Part shown: positions 1-6,631 of the stretch, piece by piece
Numbering within the stretch: position 1 is the first letter of the stretch
How the letters are laid out: the number at the start of each line of letters is the position of its first letter
Assembly (NCBI GenBank): GCA_022447485.1
Contig: JAKVCH010000042.1
Span: 1 to 12,919, forward strand
Source: Polyangiaceae bacterium
GTDB taxonomy: Bacteria; Myxococcota_A; Polyangia; Polyangiales; Polyangiaceae
Direction of reading: 5' to 3'
Length of the DNA stretch: 12,919 nucleotides
Program-made: the position numbers and the translations under genes
The notes under the pieces: generated by a model
What the model saw: only the letters and a program-made list of their open reading frames with translations
The model's database searches: none
Told to the model about the DNA's origin: nothing

Positions 1-781
1 CGTAAAGACTCAGTGTCGGAGTACGAACCGAAGCGCCAAAGACCAGGTCTTTGGTAATATCCCACTGGACGCCAAAGAGCATGGCCATGCCGTATTGAGA
101 AGACTCATAGGTTTCAGAAAAGCCGAAAGTACTCGTGTCGAGGCCAGTTTGACCGCCAGCAAATTGATAGGATTCGATCTGGGTACTGTAAATAACAACA
201 AGACTCGCTCCTAACCGCAAGTTCGGAAGGGCTGCGTATCCGCCACTGAGAGTAAAGTGGTAATCCGTATTCTCGACGCGAGCCGTGTTGCGCCACTCGG
301 CGCCATCAAAGGTTCTGAGTCGAGCTCGAAGTACCGTGTCAGTTGCCCTCGGGACAAATACACCAAAGCTTAGGTTTAATCGAGGACTCACCTCTCGTGT
401 GTAAGCGACAGCACTAGGAATCAATACCCAATCGATGAAGTCCGTATCACTTTTCGTACCCACTTGATCTTCGAGCAAACCTGTTGAGTTCACTAAGCGA
501 ATCCCGTAGACGCTCGCCGAAGCATCAAGAGTGGGGCGATGGTTATGTGCTAAACCAGCCGGATTATAATAGCCAGCAGCACCGTCTGCGATTGTGGCTG
601 TCACCGCTGCGCTCACTAAACTTGCCTGGCTGCCCACTGGAATTTCGTCGGCATTGCCAGCAAAGGCCGGTGACGCGATCAATAATGAGCTGAGCAAAAG
701 TGCTTGGCCTCGCTGACAAAGAATTGCCGGGAGCTTTCGATTTGTCTTTGACTTTTGGTGGGGACGGGGGTCTGCGCACAT
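1..781 (-). CDS. FadL/OmpP1-type outer-membrane barrel protein, N-terminal part (runs off left edge)
   Basis: The reverse frame from an ATG at 781-779 stays open to the window edge, giving 260 residues with no stop. Residues 1-41 look like a signal peptide with a long basic n-region: a hydrophobic stretch (ALLLSSLLIASPAFA) ends in a likely AFA|GN cleavage site. The mature N-terminus has the family hallmark ATIADGAAGYYNPAGLA (about 62-78), the conserved 'YYNPAGLA' segment of FadL/OmpP1/TodX proteins, which carry fatty acids or other hydrophobic compounds across the outer membrane. Alternating strand-like segments follow (LNLSFGVFVP, YHFTLSGGYAAL, LRLGASLVVIYS, DLVFGASVRTP), as expected of a barrel. 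The substrate cannot be told from this. The ATG has only a weak upstream AGG, so the start is uncertain; a TTG nearer the hydrophobic stretch is an alternative but would leave no basic n-region. About half the protein or more lies outside the window. Confidence 0.8.
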   Translation of the reverse strand, partial: MCADPRPHQKSKTNRKLPAILCQRGQALLLSSLLIASPAFAGNADEIPVGSQASLVSAAVTATIADGAAGYYNPAGLAHNHRPTLDASASVYGIRLVNSTGLLEDQVGTKSDTDFIDWVLIPSAVAYTREVSPRLNLSFGVFVPRATDTVLRARLRTFDGAEWRNTARVENTDYHFTLSGGYAALPNLRLGASLVVIYSTQIESYQFAGGQTGLDTSTFGFSETYESSQYGMAMLFGVQWDITKDLVFGASVRTPTLSLY

Positions 782-1176
782 CGTTGGATCGCCTGGAGAA
801 AAGAATCGACGCATCTTATTTCAAGACCGAACTTCTGTCTATTGGTGTAAAGGACACCGAATCGGCTCTTTCTCCGGCCCGATGGAAACCAAGCTCGACC
901 GACAGCGGCGTGACTCAGCCAATGAGTCACATCGTGAGAGAGAGAAAACACGCGTCGCAGACTCCAAACACCTATTTCAAAAAACCTCGCAGCCCTTGAT
1001 GGAAAAACAGAATCAGATCGCCAGCAGCTAGGCCTGCATCGTCGTCTTCGCGCGAGTGCTTTTGTTCAAAAATCAGGTATCTGTCCCAAAGATGGCTGAA
1101 TTCAAAGGCGGGCTCTTTTCACGAAAAGCAACTCGTAAAGAAGGACCCCAGTAATGAATTCGGAAAGCTGAGCCTG
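782..1176. other. intergenic region with no supported gene
   Basis: This 395-bp stretch lies between the end of the diiron-protein gene and the start of the FadL-like gene, both on the minus strand. Open frames here are short and have no recognisable protein character. The main structured element is a perfect 8-bp dyad at 910-930. A short palindrome, CTTTTC-AC-GAAAAG, lies at 1115-1128. I see no convincing -35/-10 pair, although the promoter of the FadL-like gene should lie here. No RNA gene is evident. Confidence 0.5.
910..930. promoter_or_regulatory. perfect inverted repeat upstream of the FadL-like gene
   Basis: GTGACTCA, a 5-nt spacer (GCCAA) and TGAGTCAC form a perfect 8-bp dyad about 130 bp upstream of the FadL-like start codon. 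It lacks a T-run on either strand, so it is a poor intrinsic terminator. A dimeric-regulator operator or a 5'-leader hairpin are both possible; the role is inferred. Confidence 0.4.
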
Positions 1177-1950
1177 CTAAGAGCCGAAGCAGCGATTTTC
1201 CCATGCGTGTCGAGCGGGCAAGCCGTGGGACTCCAATCCTGGCACAATCAACCGTGTGACCGTAGCGTAAAAAAGCTTCCGTGCGTCACGGCCACTGCAT
1301 AAGCCTAAGGCCGCTCCTTCGGGCGGAGGGGGTGGACCATCGGGGAGATGCATGAGCTCGTGCTTTTCAAGGTGGGCAAAGGCCACTCTTAGATACCTGC
1401 CCAGTCGCTCGATCAGTGCCTCATCGACCTCTTGCGCCTCAAGCAGCGTTGGAAGAAGCCGCCAACCAAAGTTTGAATGCCCGCATTCATCGCCATAAAT
1501 TTCCGTGAGTAGAGTCTTAAGGGGGCCATCCGGCATCTCCAGGCGCTCGGCGCCGATGAGCGCAACGGCAACTGTTTCGCTTAGGCAGCAAATACTCAAG
1601 AGATTGCGCACAGTTCCCTCCAGCAGACTGACCTCTGGGTGGGTTGGGTACTCAGTCGACTCAAGAGGAGGCGTCACGGCTTCTTCCTCCATGGCTTCAA
1701 CAACAGCCCCGCAAAGAGCACCATGCTTGCGTTCTTCGAGAGCAAATCTCTCCACCTCAGCAACGATTTCTGCTGATTGACCTAAAGCCTTCAGCTGATC
1801 GGCCAAACCCTCAAAGACGTGAGCGGAACCATATTCGTTGCGCATACGCGCCCGCCAAGTCTGAGCCGTCGCCTTGCGCAAGTGAGGAGGAGCAACGACG
1901 GCCGGCATTCTCGCTCGTGCTTCTTGACGTAAGTTCAGAAGATCGCTCAT
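1177..1950 (-). CDS. ferritin-like diiron-domain protein
   Basis: The 257-residue protein is mostly helical and has the spacing of ferritin-like diiron ligands. These are a Glu in the first helix (E39, in RNEYGSAHVF), an ExxH in the second (E73-H76, LEERKHG), a Glu in the third (E125, LSETVA), and a second ExxH in the fourth (E155-H158, GDECGHSN). It probably binds a two-iron centre and does oxidase, oxygenase or iron-handling chemistry; the substrate is unknown. There is no signal peptide, so it should be cytoplasmic. The frame extends upstream to 2037, but the ATG at 1950 is preferred because it overlaps the TGA of the upstream lipoprotein gene as ATGA (1947-1950), a classic translational-coupling arrangement. 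A proline run (PPPPP, about 206-210) sits in the C-terminal third. The four-ligand pattern supports the fold well. I do not recognise a named family member. Confidence 0.8.
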   Translation of the reverse strand: MSDLLNLRQEARARMPAVVAPPHLRKATAQTWRARMRNEYGSAHVFEGLADQLKALGQSAEIVAEVERFALEERKHGALCGAVVEAMEEEAVTPPLESTEYPTHPEVSLLEGTVRNLLSICCLSETVAVALIGAERLEMPDGPLKTLLTEIYGDECGHSNFGWRLLPTLLEAQEVDEALIERLGRYLRVAFAHLEKHELMHLPDGPPPPPEGAALGLCSGRDARKLFYATVTRLIVPGLESHGLPARHAWENRCFGS

Positions 1951-2486
1951 GCCCAACTTTCGGGCATCGCAGGGGGAGTCGGTGGCCCCCAGGGGGTGCA
2001 TATTAAACCAACTGTATGACGATTGATGATACAACAAGCAGTCGCAAGTCGAGCCGATTCAACACTCACTTGCTCTTTTGGGTTGTCTGCGACCTCCTGC
2101 CACTTGTGCTCTGCGCCGAAGACCTTATCGCAACACGTCCTCGTCTGAGGTCCGCCTTTCTTGGTTTCCTGAATGAACACCTCGTTGAGGTACTGGCGAC
2201 AAGCAGCCCAGCTTTCGTCGGACTCTTCCTCTTGGTGGCCTGGATGCTCTGCACCCTTCACTCCTTGCGGAGAGTTTGTCGCCTCGGACATTTGCTGCCC
2301 ATGAGCGCCTGCATCATGCGCAACGGCATCGGGCGCAGCGGCATCAGGCGCAGCGGCATCAGGCGCGCCTGATGGCACAGAGGGGTCTTGATGCTCCACG
2401 CCCGAACACCCCGTAGAAAACACAGCCGCACAGCAGGCCACCCGCGCCGCGGCTCGCAATGCCTCTTCGAATACTTCCCGCTCCAT
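1947..2486 (-). CDS. Cys-rich putative lipoprotein coupled to the diiron protein
   Basis: This encodes 179 residues from an ATG preceded by a strong GAGGAG site, which decides the start over an in-frame one at 2603. A short hydrophobic stretch ends at VFSTGC (C27), a somewhat atypical lipobox, so lipid attachment is likely but not certain. Residues 40-64 are an Ala/Pro/Asp/His tether made by a 15-bp tandem repeat. An acidic spacer follows, then a C-terminal domain with six cysteines: C96, C118-C119, C151-C152 and C163. The tail has an unusual motif, CTPWGPPTPPAM (163-174). The paired CC dipeptides could form three disulfides or hold a metal. The stop overlaps the start of the ferritin-like gene, implying linked synthesis and probably linked function. 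I do not recognise a named family. Confidence 0.72.
   Translation of the reverse strand: MEREVFEEALRAAARVACCAAVFSTGCSGVEHQDPSVPSGAPDAAAPDAAAPDAVAHDAGAHGQQMSEATNSPQGVKGAEHPGHQEEESDESWAACRQYLNEVFIQETKKGGPQTRTCCDKVFGAEHKWQEVADNPKEQVSVESARLATACCIINRHTVGLICTPWGPPTPPAMPESWA
2310..2369 (-). repeat. 15-bp tandem repeat inside the lipoprotein gene
   Basis: On the plus strand there are three near-identical 15-bp units, GGCATC(A/G)GGCGC(A/G)(G/C)C, at 2325-2339, 2340-2354 and 2355-2369, after a degenerate one at 2310-2324. The unit is in frame and encodes the AAAPD-type tether of the lipoprotein, so copy-number change would lengthen or shorten the tether without a frameshift. Confidence 0.75.
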
Positions 2487-2492
2487 CGATGA

Positions 2493-2498
2493 CTCCTC
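2493..2498 (-). promoter_or_regulatory. ribosome binding site of the Cys-rich lipoprotein gene
   Basis: GAGGAG (minus strand) lies 6 nt before the ATG at 2486. It is the best such site among the minus-strand genes here and rules out the upstream in-frame start. Confidence 0.7.
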
Positions 2499-2543
2499 GG
2501 TAACCCAAAGTGAAAAGCCTATGTTGCAAGGGAACCTCAGCTC

Positions 2544-2592
2544 ACACAAGACGTGTCCTGTGTTTCTAAAGCAAAAACAGGTCGCATGACCT
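2544..2592. promoter_or_regulatory. two dyad elements upstream of the lipoprotein-diiron operon
   Basis: The gap upstream of the operon (2487-2773) holds a 20-bp imperfect palindrome at 2544-2563 (ACACAAGACG/TGTCCTGTGT, 8 of 10 positions symmetrical). A second dyad, AGGTC-GCAT-GACCT, lies at 2579-2592. They are about 58-106 bp upstream of the start codon, where operators usually lie. No clear -35/-10 pair is visible, so a regulatory role is inferred. The same gap must also hold the 3' end of the large RCC1 transcript; the only hairpin nearby (2654-2668, AAAGG/CCTTT) is weak. Confidence 0.35.
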
Positions 2593-2773
2593 CTTTTAGC
2601 CACCCCATGCGTTCTAGTTCGCGCGGTCTCTCGGGGCGATGCACATGGGTTGAAAAGGTAAATCCTTTCTTCAGCTTCCCTTGATGGGATACTTCGTCAG
2701 AGAAACAGAGTGGAGGCTTGCTTCTCCATAGCAGAACACAATTCCTCTCAGCAAGGACTCACGACTAAGCACC

Positions 2774-5287
2774 TCAAGGGAATATACCGAGTTGCGCTTC
2801 GGTGTACCAAGGCGGAGGAGCGAGCAGTCCATTCTCATTATTTCCCCAACAATAGAGAGCACCGGCAGACGTCGTGGCGCAAATGGTCGCGCCATATGGA
2901 TAGAGCTCGTCTACCGCAGGTAGCGGCGAGACTTCCGGCTCAGTAGAGCCGGAAGGGCGCCCAAACTGACCAAAGTCGTCCTGACCGCTGCAACGGACAG
3001 TGCCATCGTCAAGCAGAGTGCAACGATAGCGTGATGACGCACGATCACCGTGAACTGTTTGTACTGGCATCGAAGTCGTATCGTTGAACACAGGAGAAAA
3101 TAGGCCTCCCGTATTCGAGCGACAAGCGACTTCGCCATTTTTCAGATTCACACAGACTTCATAGTATGAAGTTGTCATTTTGGTGACAGTCGAAGCATCG
3201 TCCGCTGCATTCCAACTAGGCACGAGCGTAGGCACAAGCGGACTATCGCTGGAACTGACGCCGATGAACCCTCCAGACCTGGTGCCCCAGCAGTAAACAC
3301 TACCCGCCGCCGACAGCGCACAAGCGAAGAACGGCCTTACCTGTACGTCAACAACACTCGTCGAATCGTCAGCACCTGTAAATTCCGCCGGGTAGAAGGG
3401 CGTATCGCTCGACGTCGTCGTTCCGTTCCCCAACAGACCAGAACTATTCGAATTCCCCCAGCAGACAAGCCGTCCTGTTTTGAGTGCTGCGCAATTGCCA
3501 GAAGATTGGCTGCCGGAAGAGAGAGCAACGGCTGAAGTGGCATCACTCGTACCATCGAGAGTGACTGCTGAGATACTGAAGCGATCTAAGGAGCCGTCCT
3601 CCCAGCAGGTGACACTTCCGTCTTGCAAAACACTGCAATCCGCCAACGCGCTAAGCTTCACTGCCGTGTTATTGGGGGAGCCCCCAGTCAGCCCTGGAAC
3701 CAGTACAGGCTTCGGTCCGTCTGAGCCATCTGTAGTGCTTGCGGATGGGCCCCAGCACTGGACTTTGCCAGATTCGAGGCGTGCACAGAGTCGTTTGGTA
3801 TCGCCGGCGACCTCCGCTACGGCACCGTCGAGAACTACCTCTTCTGGTGGGCGCTTTCGCAGTGGTGCATCTTTAATACCGGTGGCGCCGTATCTGTTGG
3901 TGCCCCAGCAAGCATAACCACCTGTCGCCGTCAGAGCACAGGTAGCATTCCGATCCCCAGAAATTTGGACGGCTGAGCGCTGTTCAACGGAGCCATCTAG
4001 GCCCAGCACCTGAGTCGCTTGTTGACTGCTTTCTAATCGGCCATTGCCAAGTTCTCCATATTGGTTTTGTCCCCAACACCAAGCTGTCCCATCCTGCAGT
4101 ACAGCACACGAATGATAGCCTATCTCACCGAGCCCCAGTGCTACGGCAGCAGTGTCATCGGGGAGGCCCTCGACGGGCGTGGGTGCTTTCGTACCGCTAA
4201 GAGTGTCACCGTTACCTAACATACCCGATGAGTCACTACCCCAACAGAGCACCTCGCCACTCACAACAGTCACGCAAGCACGATCCCGACCGAGATCAAT
4301 ACCTGTCGCACGGCGATTCGCCGCGGAACCATCTAATTCTGGAATTGGCACGAGCACATCACTGTCTTCGGTCTGGTCGGCCCCCAGCAACGAGGACTCA
4401 CCCAAACAAGAGACCTTTCCTCCACTCTCGATCACGCAGAACGCTTCGCGGCTGCCTGCGATGGCTTCGGCGCTTAAGCTGCTCTCGTTTTTTAGAACTT
4501 CGGTTGGAGTATCGTCCGAGTTGAGCCGGCGATAGACTTTACCATCTTCGGTGAGACCGAAGAGTTCACCATATCCCCAGGCGAGCTGCCTGAGTGAAGT
4601 GCTCCGGCTTTCGCCTGTAAAGAACTCAATGGGAACACGCGAGCTGTGATCCCAGCATTCTGCCGTTCCGTCTGCGAAAACCGCGCATTCACCTTCGACA
4701 GAGGCCACTTGCTTGTCTTGCGACAGCTCTACTTTCAGCGGGCTTTCCACGGAGTCTTTCAGATTACTCCCCATATTTCCCTGGTAGCTGCGTCCCCATG
4801 AGTAGACCTGACCCTCGAAAATGGCGAAGACCGTATGTTGATCGAACGCAATTTCAGGCGGAGTGATTGGACAGCCTTTGCTGCTATCGGGGCAGCCTGG
4901 ATTCGTTACGCACTCTCGATTGCTTGTCTTCGTTCCTGGCTGACTTTCGGTCTGCCAGGACTGACAGATCGTCCAGGGTCGACAAGTTTCTCCATCCTTG
5001 TAACTGCCCTCCGCGCAGTCTGACTCGTCGTCATCATTGGGTGGACCAGGTGGCTTTTGGCCCAGCCTTGCTTCGTTGTCTTCGTTATCCTGGCCTTCTT
5101 CACGTTCTGCGTCCGAGCGGTCAGCAGCGGATCCGCTCCCCCCGAGGCTCATCGATGCGCTTTCTTCCTGAGCACCTTGAGACGAACCCTCACTGCCGCC
5201 ACAGGCTGGAAGGCTCAGAGCAGCCGCCAGGAAAAGGAGTTGAGTCCCGAATCGTTGACCAAAACCGACGGACGTATTCTTCAGCAT
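2774..5287 (-). CDS. large RCC1-repeat lipoprotein with 14 propeller blades
   Basis: This encodes 837 residues from the ATG at 5287, which places a standard signal peptide and lipobox (LSLPAC, C29) at the N-terminus; in-frame starts at 5302 and 5416 would make the leader too long. A Gly/Ser/Asp/Glu tether (30-90) follows. Next is a small Cys module, C91-x10-C102-x5-C108-x17-C126 with the DGETCRPWTIC signature, of a type I recall preceding RCC1 repeats in myxobacterial surface proteins. From about 150 to the end there are RCC1 (alpha-tubulin suppressor-like) repeats with core motifs such as VLCWGSDSSGMLGNG and AWCWGQNQYGELGNG. I count 14 blades. Twelve carry C-x9-C, from C201/C211 to C803/C813; blades 1 and 3 lack it. 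Fourteen suggests two seven-bladed propellers. It is likely an outer-membrane or surface binding scaffold; the ligand is unknown. A paralog with seven blades lies beyond pyrC. Confidence 0.88.
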   Translation of the reverse strand: MLKNTSVGFGQRFGTQLLFLAAALSLPACGGSEGSSQGAQEESASMSLGGSGSAADRSDAEREEGQDNEDNEARLGQKPPGPPNDDDESDCAEGSYKDGETCRPWTICQSWQTESQPGTKTSNRECVTNPGCPDSSKGCPITPPEIAFDQHTVFAIFEGQVYSWGRSYQGNMGSNLKDSVESPLKVELSQDKQVASVEGECAVFADGTAECWDHSSRVPIEFFTGESRSTSLRQLAWGYGELFGLTEDGKVYRRLNSDDTPTEVLKNESSLSAEAIAGSREAFCVIESGGKVSCLGESSLLGADQTEDSDVLVPIPELDGSAANRRATGIDLGRDRACVTVVSGEVLCWGSDSSGMLGNGDTLSGTKAPTPVEGLPDDTAAVALGLGEIGYHSCAVLQDGTAWCWGQNQYGELGNGRLESSQQATQVLGLDGSVEQRSAVQISGDRNATCALTATGGYACWGTNRYGATGIKDAPLRKRPPEEVVLDGAVAEVAGDTKRLCARLESGKVQCWGPSASTTDGSDGPKPVLVPGLTGGSPNNTAVKLSALADCSVLQDGSVTCWEDGSLDRFSISAVTLDGTSDATSAVALSSGSQSSGNCAALKTGRLVCWGNSNSSGLLGNGTTTSSDTPFYPAEFTGADDSTSVVDVQVRPFFACALSAAGSVYCWGTRSGGFIGVSSSDSPLVPTLVPSWNAADDASTVTKMTTSYYEVCVNLKNGEVACRSNTGGLFSPVFNDTTSMPVQTVHGDRASSRYRCTLLDDGTVRCSGQDDFGQFGRPSGSTEPEVSPLPAVDELYPYGATICATTSAGALYCWGNNENGLLAPPPWYTEAQLGIFP

Positions 5288-5302
5288 GATAGCGCCTATC
5301 AT
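5286..5302. promoter_or_regulatory. palindrome overlapping the RCC1 gene start
   Basis: ATGATAG-CGC-CTATCAT is a perfect 7-bp dyad with a 3-nt centre. On the coding strand it contains both candidate start codons (5302 and 5287). It could fold at the translation start or bind a protein; function is inferred only from position. Confidence 0.3.
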
Positions 5303-5505
5303 ATTCTGTAGACCGAGGCGAGCTAGCCCATCATACCAGACGGGCAACAATCGATGCTTCGGCTGACTGCTACTAGACTCTTGAGCAACAAGAATTTCTA
5401 CAAATTCATCCTGCATGAGTGAGAAACAACTCGGAAAGAAGCTTTCTCAATGATGAGAGCGGGTCAAGGCCAATGGGTCGACCAAGGCTCTCGCCAGTAG
5501 GTGCA

Positions 5506-6552
5506 TTAGGTGGCAACTGAGCGAGCGAAGGTCCAGCGTATCGTTTCTCCGCCTCGCATAGGAACGACCGTGCCACTAGAAAAGGGAAAGCTCGCGGGGA
5601 TGGTTTGTTCGCGCTTTTCAAGAATGACCTTTTCGGTATTGCGCGGGAGCTTGTAGAAATCGGGGCCGTGGAGACTAGCAAAACCCTCGAGCTTATCGAT
5701 GGCACCAGCATCTTCAAAGGCTTCGGCATAGAGCTCAATGGCCGCGTGAGCACTGTAGATACCAGCACATCCGCAAGGTGATTCTTTCGTGCCGCGTTCG
5801 TGGGGGGCACTATCTGTACCAAGGAAAAACTTCGGGTTCCCGGAAGTTGCCGCTGCTACGAGAGCCTGACGGTCTTCTTCGCGTTTGAGAATCGGTAGAC
5901 AATAATGATGGGGACGGATCCCTCCCTTGAAAATCGCATTACGATTCAAGAGCAAATGCTGGGGGGTGATCGTTGCGGCAACGTTGCCCGGTGCAGCCAG
6001 CACGAAGTCGACGGCTTTTTTGGTGGTGATATGTTCGAAAACGATGCGAAGCTCGGGGAATTCTTTGACAATCTGTCCGAGCGTATTTTCGATAAAGAGG
6101 GTTTCTCGGTCGAATACGTCACTCTTGGGGTCGGTACTTTCACCGTGAATCAATAGGGGCAAATCAACTTCTTGCATTGCTGCGAGTACCGGGGCTAATG
6201 CCTCGAGACTTTTCACCCCTGCCTCGGAGTTGGTGGTGGCACCGGCAGGATACAGCTTGATCGCGTGGACAGCGTCGCTTTGGGCAGCTCGATGAACTTC
6301 TTCGGGAGTTGTTTCAGACGTGAGATATAAAGTCATCAATGGCTGAAATTGTGTATCGGCTGGCAGGGCCGCCAAGATTCTTTGCTGATAGGCCTCAGCG
6401 AGCGCAACAGTTGTGACCGGCGGTTTCAGATTCGGCATCACAATCGCGCGCGCGAATTGGCGAGCGGTGTGCCCGACCACCGCCTTCAGCGCCTCGCCAT
6501 CACGAAGATGTAAATGCCAGTCGTCAGGGCGAATCATTTCTAGGCGCTGCAT
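5506..6552 (-). CDS. pyrC: dihydroorotase, PyrC type (class II)
   Basis: Catalyses the reversible ring closure of N-carbamoyl-L-aspartate to L-dihydroorotate in de novo pyrimidine synthesis, in the cytoplasm. The 348-residue length equals that of the E. coli enzyme. Visible active-site residues are the metal-binding H13-x-H15 in PDDWHLHLRDG, the carboxylated lysine K99 in HAIKLYPAGAT, H136 (LLIHGE), H174 (VFEHIT) and the catalytic D247 in GTDSAPH, so the enzyme looks intact. The start has no recognisable Shine-Dalgarno sequence; M6 at 6537 is an alternative but lacks one too. The start codon instead falls in the loop of a potential hairpin (6540-6566), suggesting control at initiation. It sits between two RCC1-lipoprotein genes with no functional link to them; the 79-bp upstream gap contains an AT-rich patch (6605-6632) that could hold its own promoter. 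Confidence 0.97.
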   Translation of the reverse strand: MQRLEMIRPDDWHLHLRDGEALKAVVGHTARQFARAIVMPNLKPPVTTVALAEAYQQRILAALPADTQFQPLMTLYLTSETTPEEVHRAAQSDAVHAIKLYPAGATTNSEAGVKSLEALAPVLAAMQEVDLPLLIHGESTDPKSDVFDRETLFIENTLGQIVKEFPELRIVFEHITTKKAVDFVLAAPGNVAATITPQHLLLNRNAIFKGGIRPHHYCLPILKREEDRQALVAAATSGNPKFFLGTDSAPHERGTKESPCGCAGIYSAHAAIELYAEAFEDAGAIDKLEGFASLHGPDFYKLPRNTEKVILEKREQTIPASFPFSSGTVVPMRGGETIRWTFARSVAT

Positions 6553-6566
6553 GGGAGCTGGCCTAG
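6540..6566 (-). promoter_or_regulatory. potential hairpin with the pyrC start codon in its loop
   Basis: On the pyrC sense strand, CTAGGC pairs with GCCTAG and an inner GCT pairs with AGC. This gives a 9-bp stem with a 2-nt bulge and a 7-nt loop (CCCATGC) that contains the ATG. In enterobacteria pyrC translation is known to be controlled by a leader hairpin; whether this one acts similarly is inference. Confidence 0.4.
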
Positions 6567-6631
6567 CGCAATTCAGACCAGCCTCAAGTGTGATGCTCTG
6601 GAGCCTATTTTGACTTGAAAATCAATTTTAC

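Noticed and set aside
564..951. Two minus-strand frames (564-779 and 679-951)
   Set aside because: They overlap the FadL-like gene in other frames; only the third frame has a signal peptide and the YYNPAGLA motif.
1115..1128. CTTTTC-AC-GAAAAG palindrome
   Set aside because: A 2-nt centre cannot form a good hairpin and the sequence is simple; no further support.
1644..2006. Plus-strand frame of 120 codons opposite the diiron gene
   Set aside because: Low-complexity, Arg/Pro-rich antisense reading of a well-supported gene.
2774..5287. Repeat-rich region considered as a CRISPR array or satellite
   Set aside because: The repetition is at protein level (RCC1 blades), with diverged DNA and no regular spacers.
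5420..5449. TGAGAAA/TTTCTCA arms with a competing inner GAAAG/CTTTC stem between pyrC and the RCC1 gene
   Set aside because: AT-rich short stems with a 16-nt loop; too weak to call an attenuator, and no leader peptide is evident.
5406..5822. Minus-strand frame of 138 codons overlapping the 3' end of pyrC
   Set aside because: It reads pyrC in the wrong frame, and pyrC has intact catalytic motifs.
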